This document shows positions 59,357 through 64,000 of a stretch of DNA of 64,000 nucleotides, one piece after another. A program made the translations under genes and the position numbers. The stretch's first letter is position 1. The number at the start of each line of letters is the position of its first letter. Location: positions 1 through 64,000 of the forward strand of contig JAVBTI010000105.1 in NCBI GenBank assembly GCA_031556255.1, written 5' to 3'. Below the pieces are notes generated by a model that did not search any database, was not told the DNA's origin, and worked only from the letters and a program-made list of their open reading frames with translations. The stretch comes from JAIRQX01 sp031556255 (lineage in GTDB: Bacteria; Chrysiogenota; Deferribacteres; Deferribacterales; JAISNW01).

Positions 59357-59938
59357 TTACGTAAACAACCATTTAGTCATTTGACCTTCGATTCCCGCTA
59401 TATTGGATAATTCGTCCGCCATCGGTGTCAGAGTATTTAAAATAGTAACGTCTATTGTTCCCAGAATAGAGTTGACGGCAATTCTGCTTTTTAGCTCCAG
59501 TTCAGCATTTTCTGAGTGTGGTCTGATTTTTTTAATGAAAAACATGAAAAAATCACGGACGGAAAGCAGTATATTTTTATAAGCCATGTATAGAAGTTCC
59601 CGGAACATGTTGTTGTCTGTAGAGTACATGAAGGCCACGCAATTGCGCAGTACCATGCTGTGAGACACAAAAATATCCCTGCATTTTTCCGTAATATCTG
59701 AGTAGTCCAGGTTTTGTTCGTACTTTATGCGAAAAATAAGGTCAGGTATCTCTTTTACCATAGGGAGGATGGCCTGCACAAAACATTCTTCTTTGGTGCT
59801 AAAAAAGTTATAGAAGCTGCTTCTTGCGACTCCGGATTTGAGCACGATATCTATAACGGAAACATCCACATAGAGTTTCTCTGAAAACAGCTTTCTTGCG
59901 GTTACTAAAATGCGTTGCTCGATATTCAAATTAAACAC
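59357..59938 (-). CDS. TetR-family transcriptional regulator
   Basis: 193 residues: N-terminal helix-turn-helix (RILVTARKLFSEKLYVDVSVIDIVLKSGVARSSFYNFFSTKEECF, about 8-55) and a helical ligand-binding C-domain with no family I recognise. The gene is AT-richer than its neighbours. It is divergent from the Mo-oxidoreductase gene at 60172, and the intergenic region contains a near-consensus promoter with an adjacent palindrome, so it most likely represses that operon in response to an unknown small molecule. Confidence 0.9.
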   Translation of the reverse strand: MFNLNIEQRILVTARKLFSEKLYVDVSVIDIVLKSGVARSSFYNFFSTKEECFVQAILPMVKEIPDLIFRIKYEQNLDYSDITEKCRDIFVSHSMVLRNCVAFMYSTDNNMFRELLYMAYKNILLSVRDFFMFFIKKIRPHSENAELELKSRIAVNSILGTIDVTILNTLTPMADELSNIAGIEGQMTKWLFT

Positions 59939-59974
59939 CCCTTTGTGAACTTATCTTATAACATTTTTTTTGTC

Positions 59975-59982
59975 ATGTACAT
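59975..59982. promoter_or_regulatory. ATGTACAT palindrome near the tetR start
   Basis: A perfect 8-bp palindrome about 37 bases upstream of the TetR start codon, in TGTCATGTACATAGTG. It could be a second operator half for autoregulation. It is short, so chance is possible. Confidence 0.3.
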
Positions 59983-60035
59983 AGTGTTTTTTTAAATCTA
60001 AATGAATATCCATATTTTACAAGTAAAAAAAATAG

Positions 60036-60073
60036 TTGACAGAGTTTATTGATTAAAATATTATACACAGTGT
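60036..60073 (+). promoter_or_regulatory. Consensus promoter and candidate TetR operator of the Mo-enzyme operon
   Basis: TTGACA (60036-60041), a 17-bp spacer, and TATTAT (60059-60064) form a near-perfect sigma-70 promoter. ACACAGTGT (60065-60073), an inverted repeat, abuts the -10 and covers the expected start site. A repressor bound there would block transcription. The nearby divergent TetR gene is the obvious candidate. Confidence 0.8.
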
Positions 60074-60171
60074 CCAAAATCAATCATTAGTTTTTCAAAA
60101 AATTCAGTAACCATGAGAGATTGAGTTTGCACGTCAAGATTTTTAACAGGAAATGGATGGAGGGGACAATA

Positions 60172-62943
60172 GTGGAAAACATTAAACAAAATGCAGGGAC
60201 AAGAAGACCGGGGCAGATTTCGCGGCGCGACTTTTTGATGGGTACTACTGCGTTAAGTGGCGCTGCCATTGTGGTCGGTTGTTCGAAGGATGACGGGGAA
60301 AGTATCATCTACTCCGCACCGGGGGAGTCAGCGGTTGAAGAGCGCTTGGCCAGAGTTGTATGCAGAACCGGGTGTGCCCAGCAATGCAGTATTAACGTTA
60401 CCTTGCGCAATAACCGTGTGGTGAAGGCAAGTCGGGCGCCCATGCCCAACAGGGCCTATGACAGAATGTGCCTGAGAGGACTGTCCAATATTCAGAAGAT
60501 GTATGGTTCAGACAGACTTTTATATCCGCTTAAACGCGTGGACGGCACGCCCAGAGGTGGTGGCCAGTGGGAGAGGATATCATGGAGCAAGGCCATTGAA
60601 ATTATTGCAGAGCAGTTTACCAGAATACAGACAACCTATGGTCAATCGTCACTGCTGGTATCATCAGGTTTTGCGGATTCCGGCGGTTTTGATAAGATAA
60701 ACAGATTATCAAGCCTTTTACGGACCAGCAGCCTTGCAGCGCGTTCCGATGTCAACCAGCACATAGGCATGCAGAGGGCACTGGGTACGGTTGTGTCTTA
60801 TCCCAGCATGAGCGGGAATGAACCCTGCGATATCGCCAACGCCAAAACCATCCTCTGCTGGGGCTGCGGCTGCACGGACAGCGAACCGCAGGCCTGGCAT
60901 TTTATCGCGGATGCTATGGAACACAACAACGCAAAGCTTATCGTGGTGGACGTGGCCATGCACACCGCCGCTGCGCGGGCGACACACTTTGTGCATGTGC
61001 GGCCCGGTTCCGACACGCTTTTGGCGCTTTCGATGATTTATGAGATTATGCAGCGTGATGATCCGGCGGCAGGCACTGGCTGCTGGGTTAACTACGACTT
61101 TATGGAAAAAAATACAGTAGCGCCTTTTCTGGTGAATACCGCCACCGGCAGTTTTTTAAGATTTTCCGATCTTGATACCGCTGAACAGGCTCTTGTCTAC
61201 AACGCGGCCGCGGCCGGTGCGGATTCATTTATCGCCTATACCGGCACAGATTATGTTGCCACCGTCAAAGACGCGGATCTTATCGGCGCGGACGGCCAGG
61301 GCAAGCCTGTTTTTCCGGCAAACGGTATATGCGTGTTCAAAAGTGCGCCGCCGCTGGGGAGATACACGGTAAAAACAGCATACGAAATGCTGAAAGATCA
61401 TGTTGCAAACTATCCATCAAACGTGACCAAGGACAGCACGGGCGTCGAGCCTGCGGTTACTGCTAAAATGGCTGAAATATACGCCACAAACGGGCCCGCG
61501 GTGCTTCTGCCGGGACTGGGTATAGATCATTACTCCAACGGCCACCATTTCTTTCACGCGGCTGTGACAATAGCCGCCATAACGGGCCAGATAGGACGGT
61601 CCGGCGCGAGCATAGGAAACTTATACGGCTCTTCGTTCAACTATTGGATGTACAGCCCAAACGGACACGCTGCCATCGGCATCCCCCATCAGCTTTTACC
61701 GGTGGTCATGAATCTCGAGGAAAAGCCAGCGGATCTGATTCTGGCCCCGGGCATGGACATAGGCGGCCCGGAAGAAAAATTCATGGGCAAACCGCTTAAA
61801 ATCAGAGGTATGTGGATAGTCGGAGGCAATCCTGTGGGCGGCTCCGTCGGCTCGGAAAGCTTTAAGAAGATACTGACTGCCCGTGAAGGGGATAAATACA
61901 AAGTTGAGTTTGTTTTGCACGCCAATGTTGAAATGTCTGATACTGCCAGATATTCCGATATAGTGCTACCGGCCGCGCATAATTTTGAGAAAAACGAAAT
62001 TGCCGCCGCATCCAGAATGCCGTATATGACATATTCCGAAAAAGTGCACGAACCTATCGGGGAGTGCAAAACAGATTTCGCAATAACACGTCTGATGGCG
62101 GATGCATTGGGGTTTGGCAGCTACTTCTCTCTGTCGGATGATGAGTTTATGGAAACACTTATGGATGCAACTAACTATAAGGCGTTCTACAAAAATCTGA
62201 CCGGTAAAGAGCCTGCTCCGGAGGTTATCCCCACTCTGGCCAGGCTTAAGACGGAGCGGGCCGTCCATGCGCTGCCGTTGGATTCCGCATCCAAACGGTA
62301 TATATACCCCATGCACCGCAAGAAAAGCACATCCGGCGTGGACAGTATGGTTTTCGGAACCCAGATGTCCGTCTATTCGTGCAACTCCAAGAGGATAGAG
62401 TTCTACACCGATTCGGTATGGGTAGCGTTCAGCTACGGCCAGGTGCCTGCGGGACAGACAAAATTCACCGCCGCCGATATAGGCGAAGACCGAATGAAGC
62501 TGGAGCGCCTCCCGGGCTGGGAAGAGCCGGTCGAATCATGGCCGGGGAAAAATTCGAGCTACCCTCTGCAGCTTTTTAACGAAAAGCCGCGCTGGCGGGT
62601 ACATACTTCATGGGCTTTTATTCCATGGCTGAGGGAACTTGATCCATATCCCACAGTCATTATACATAAAAATGATGCTGAACCGAAAGGTATAAAAACC
62701 GGGGATACGGTCAGAATATTTAATGCCAGAGGCAGTACAAAGGGTAAGGCTGTTGTGACGACGGGCATCAGGCCGGGCGTCATCAGGACATCCTGCGGCT
62801 GGGCGGAGTCGCAATATGAGAAGATTTTCGGCGAAGGCACCCTTACAAGCCAGTGTCTGACCAACACTTATGTGCATCCGGTTACGACTGTTGCCGCCTA
62901 CTTTGACACTAATGCGCAAATTGAAAAGATAGAGGAGCAATAA
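60172..62943 (+). CDS. DMSO-reductase-family molybdopterin oxidoreductase, catalytic subunit (second locus)
   Basis: About 923 residues. Twin-arginine motif SRRDFLMGTTALSGAA followed by VVGC (C37), so probably a Tat-exported lipoprotein. The [4Fe-4S] motif is complete: C64-x3-C68-x3-C72 ... C100 in RMCLRGLSN. Mo-pterin-binding segments such as WGCGCTDSEPQAWHFIADA, DVAMHTAAARATHFVHVRPGSD, GNPVGGS and the C-terminal GIKTGDTVRIFNARGSTKGKAVVTTGIRPGV follow. GTG 60172 lies eight bases after GGAGG; ATG 60157 is possible. The substrate is unknown: DMSO, S-, Se- or As-oxo compounds are all reduced by relatives. The ferredoxin subunit follows directly. Confidence 0.88.
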   Translation: MENIKQNAGTRRPGQISRRDFLMGTTALSGAAIVVGCSKDDGESIIYSAPGESAVEERLARVVCRTGCAQQCSINVTLRNNRVVKASRAPMPNRAYDRMCLRGLSNIQKMYGSDRLLYPLKRVDGTPRGGGQWERISWSKAIEIIAEQFTRIQTTYGQSSLLVSSGFADSGGFDKINRLSSLLRTSSLAARSDVNQHIGMQRALGTVVSYPSMSGNEPCDIANAKTILCWGCGCTDSEPQAWHFIADAMEHNNAKLIVVDVAMHTAAARATHFVHVRPGSDTLLALSMIYEIMQRDDPAAGTGCWVNYDFMEKNTVAPFLVNTATGSFLRFSDLDTAEQALVYNAAAAGADSFIAYTGTDYVATVKDADLIGADGQGKPVFPANGICVFKSAPPLGRYTVKTAYEMLKDHVANYPSNVTKDSTGVEPAVTAKMAEIYATNGPAVLLPGLGIDHYSNGHHFFHAAVTIAAITGQIGRSGASIGNLYGSSFNYWMYSPNGHAAIGIPHQLLPVVMNLEEKPADLILAPGMDIGGPEEKFMGKPLKIRGMWIVGGNPVGGSVGSESFKKILTAREGDKYKVEFVLHANVEMSDTARYSDIVLPAAHNFEKNEIAAASRMPYMTYSEKVHEPIGECKTDFAITRLMADALGFGSYFSLSDDEFMETLMDATNYKAFYKNLTGKEPAPEVIPTLARLKTERAVHALPLDSASKRYIYPMHRKKSTSGVDSMVFGTQMSVYSCNSKRIEFYTDSVWVAFSYGQVPAGQTKFTAADIGEDRMKLERLPGWEEPVESWPGKNSSYPLQLFNEKPRWRVHTSWAFIPWLRELDPYPTVIIHKNDAEPKGIKTGDTVRIFNARGSTKGKAVVTTGIRPGVIRTSCGWAESQYEKIFGEGTLTSQCLTNTYVHPVTTVAAYFDTNAQIEKIEEQ

Positions 62944-62944
62944 A

Positions 62945-63631
62945 ATGAGCGAAGTAAAATATATCATGGTTGTGGATCAGCGGCGCTGCATGGGCTGCCA
63001 CACATGCGTGATTGCATGCAAAGTGGAAAACAACATGCCTTCCGGCATCAATATGAACAACGTCCTGACCGAAGGCTCAAAGATAGTGGATATTCCGTAC
63101 GGTTCAATACCGATGACGTCCGTTTGCACAATGGACGACTTCAACAGAGTGACGGGAACCCAAAGAATAGATTACATCACTCAGGCCTGCCAGCACTGCG
63201 CGGATGCCCCCTGCGTTAAAGCCTGCCCCACAGGGGCGACATGGCAACGGGAAGACGGCATAGTTGCGATGAACTCGGAATTGTGCATAGGCTGCGACAA
63301 TTGCCGCAATGCATGTCTGTACAGTTACGGCAACATGCGTGTGCATATCCAGTCTCCGACCTTCGATCTGAATTTTGCCACGGGCGACCAAAAGGCACCG
63401 AAAACTGTGGATGGTATCGTAAAGAAATGCACATTTTGCGCCCACAGAGTGGACATGGGGGAACAGCCTTTTTGCGTATCCCAATGCCCTGCGAGGGCCC
63501 GCTATTTCGGCGATATGAACAACTCGGGAAGTGACGTCGCCATACTGATGGCAACGCGTGATTTCAAGAATATTCCGCCCGATATGGGAAAAACGGCCAC
63601 CGAACCGTCAGTGTATTTCCTGAAACCATAA
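62945..63631 (+). CDS. DmsB/PsrB-like 4x[4Fe-4S] subunit (second locus)
   Basis: 228 residues with four cysteine clusters: CMGCHTCVIACKVEN, CQHCADAPCVKACPTGA, CIGCDNCRNACLYSYG, and CTFCAHRVDMGEQPFCVSQCPARARYFGDM. The last form (CP-A-RA-YFGD) is typical of polysulfide/thiosulfate/arsenate-type reductase partners. It has no leader. The SD (GAGGAG) overlaps the end of the catalytic-subunit gene, one base from its stop. No membrane anchor or TorD gene follows before the minus-strand larE; the TorD proteins elsewhere in the window could serve it. Confidence 0.9.
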   Translation: MSEVKYIMVVDQRRCMGCHTCVIACKVENNMPSGINMNNVLTEGSKIVDIPYGSIPMTSVCTMDDFNRVTGTQRIDYITQACQHCADAPCVKACPTGATWQREDGIVAMNSELCIGCDNCRNACLYSYGNMRVHIQSPTFDLNFATGDQKAPKTVDGIVKKCTFCAHRVDMGEQPFCVSQCPARARYFGDMNNSGSDVAILMATRDFKNIPPDMGKTATEPSVYFLKP

Positions 63632-63663
63632 TAATTGATTGTATAACTTCTTCCTCCTCAAAA

Positions 63664-63687
63664 CAGCCCCCGGAACAGCGGGGGCTG
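63664..63687 (-). terminator. Intrinsic terminator after the second larE
   Basis: CAGCCCCCG (63664-63672), a 6-nt loop, CGGGGGCTG (63679-63687): a perfect 9-bp GC-rich stem. On the minus strand it is followed by TTTTG, fitting an intrinsic terminator for the gene ending at 63718. It may also stop the plus-strand Mo operon. Confidence 0.75.
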
Positions 63688-63717
63688 CCGCGTAAGGAGA
63701 ATTAGGTCAGAAAATTC

Positions 63718-64000
63718 TTAATAGATCTGTATCTTCGACAGTTCGTCCGGCATGCGGTAATCCACCACATATGCCGACTCGAAGCCGAGATACTTAAGAT
63801 AATGGGCGATGCTGAGGCGCAGTTTGCCGATGGTGGCGACAGTTTCTTTTGCTCCGAGGCCGAGCTTCACGTTTTTTCCATCATGCCAGACCTTGTAGTA
63901 CTTAAACCCGTGAGATTTCAGGAAGTTTTCCGCCATTTCGACCGTCATCAGCATTTTTTCATTCACAGTCACGCCGTGGTCGAAATGGGTCATCAGGCAG
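63718..64000 (-). CDS. Second LarE-type sulfur transferase, C-terminal part (runs off the window)
   Basis: The frame is open to the window edge and continues as ...CLMTHFDHG, equal to SCLMTRFPHG of the LarE at 18217-19047. The visible about 93 residues align with the end of that protein (AENFLKSHGFKYYKVWHDGKNVKLGLGAKETVATIG against AEEFLSQLGFKQFKVKDHGEVARLELGVNETVAALG). The PP-loop part lies beyond the window. The third cluster cysteine is present. The apparent internal Met is not the start. Confidence 0.75.
   Translation of the reverse strand, partial: CLMTHFDHGVTVNEKMLMTVEMAENFLKSHGFKYYKVWHDGKNVKLGLGAKETVATIGKLRLSIAHYLKYLGFESAYVVDYRMPDELSKIQIY

Noticed and set aside
1..64000. CRISPR arrays, tRNA or rRNA genes, intact insertion sequences or prophage
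   Set aside because: No regularly spaced repeats, cloverleaf sequences, rRNA stretches, transposase or phage structural frames were seen on reading both strands.

Overview
The window looks like the chromosome of an anaerobically respiring, flagellated Gram-negative bacterium. It encodes P-ring and L-ring flagellar proteins, several Tat-exported molybdenum oxidoreductases with Fe-S partners, a c-type multihaem protein and no obvious aerobic oxidase. The mix (flagellar genes under sigma-54 and sigma-28 promoters, CsrA/FliW, DMSO-reductase-family enzymes, DUF362/NapH-type proteins, LarE) would fit a Deferribacterota- or Chrysiogenota-like or deltaproteobacterial lineage. That placement is inference; nothing here fixes the taxon. 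I see no rRNA, tRNA, CRISPR array, intact insertion sequence or prophage.

Layout. (1) 1-3.7 kb: a TorD-like chaperone, then fliR and flhB, a GNAT acetyltransferase and a small conserved protein. (2) 3.7-6.5 kb: a cysteine desulfurase and a divergent Ada-AraC-AlkA fusion for alkylation repair, followed by a 690-bp convergent gap with a dispersed repeat and a possible small gene. (3) 7.2-15.4 kb, all on the minus strand: methylmalonyl-CoA epimerase, a 2Fe-2S protein with a degenerate actin-like domain, a MocR-type regulator lacking its PLP lysine, and a DmsA/DmsB/TorD set. (4) 15.6-20.3 kb: two lytic transglycosylases, an MscS channel and a LarE sulfur transferase. (5) 20.4-33.2 kb: a Pycsar-effector-like membrane protein, then dnaN-recF-gyrB-gyrA-folD-mnmE-mnmG-rsmG, with two perfect parS palindromes, so this is probably near the replication origin. 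(6) 33-40 kb: a lipoprotein, ndk, thrC, queA, a DUF362 protein with a NapH/NapG-like ferredoxin fusion, and an RNase D-like exonuclease. (7) 40.8-50.7 kb, minus strand: csrA-fliW-flgL-flgK-flgN-flgM and flgJ-flgI-flgH. (8) 50.7-56.5 kb: a metallo-beta-lactamase-fold lipoprotein, a MarR relic, MarR and Crp/Fnr regulators, a HAD-like protein and a trihaem/sulfite-oxidase-fold fusion. (9) 57-59.3 kb: serC-serA. (10) 59.4-64 kb: TetR facing a second Mo oxidoreductase with its ferredoxin, then the 3' part of a second larE.

How it fits together. The flagellar block shows a readable cascade: a sigma-54 promoter before flgH, a sigma-28 promoter before flgM, and the CsrA/FliW pair downstream of flgK/flgL. 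Two Mo-enzyme loci have their own regulators: a MocR-like gene directly upstream of dmsA, and a divergent TetR whose likely operator lies next to a near-consensus promoter. Both catalytic subunits carry a twin-arginine motif followed by a lipobox-like cysteine, and neither locus encodes a membrane quinol subunit. That suggests lipid-anchored enzymes served by a shared electron donor.

The most unusual material is the 8.7-14.9 kb cluster. Three neighbouring proteins belong to cofactor-dependent families, and each has changed a key cofactor or active-site feature. Other points of interest are the trihaem/Mo-fold fusion with a Sec-type leader, the orphan PycTM-like protein beside dnaN, and a 1314-residue FlgL.
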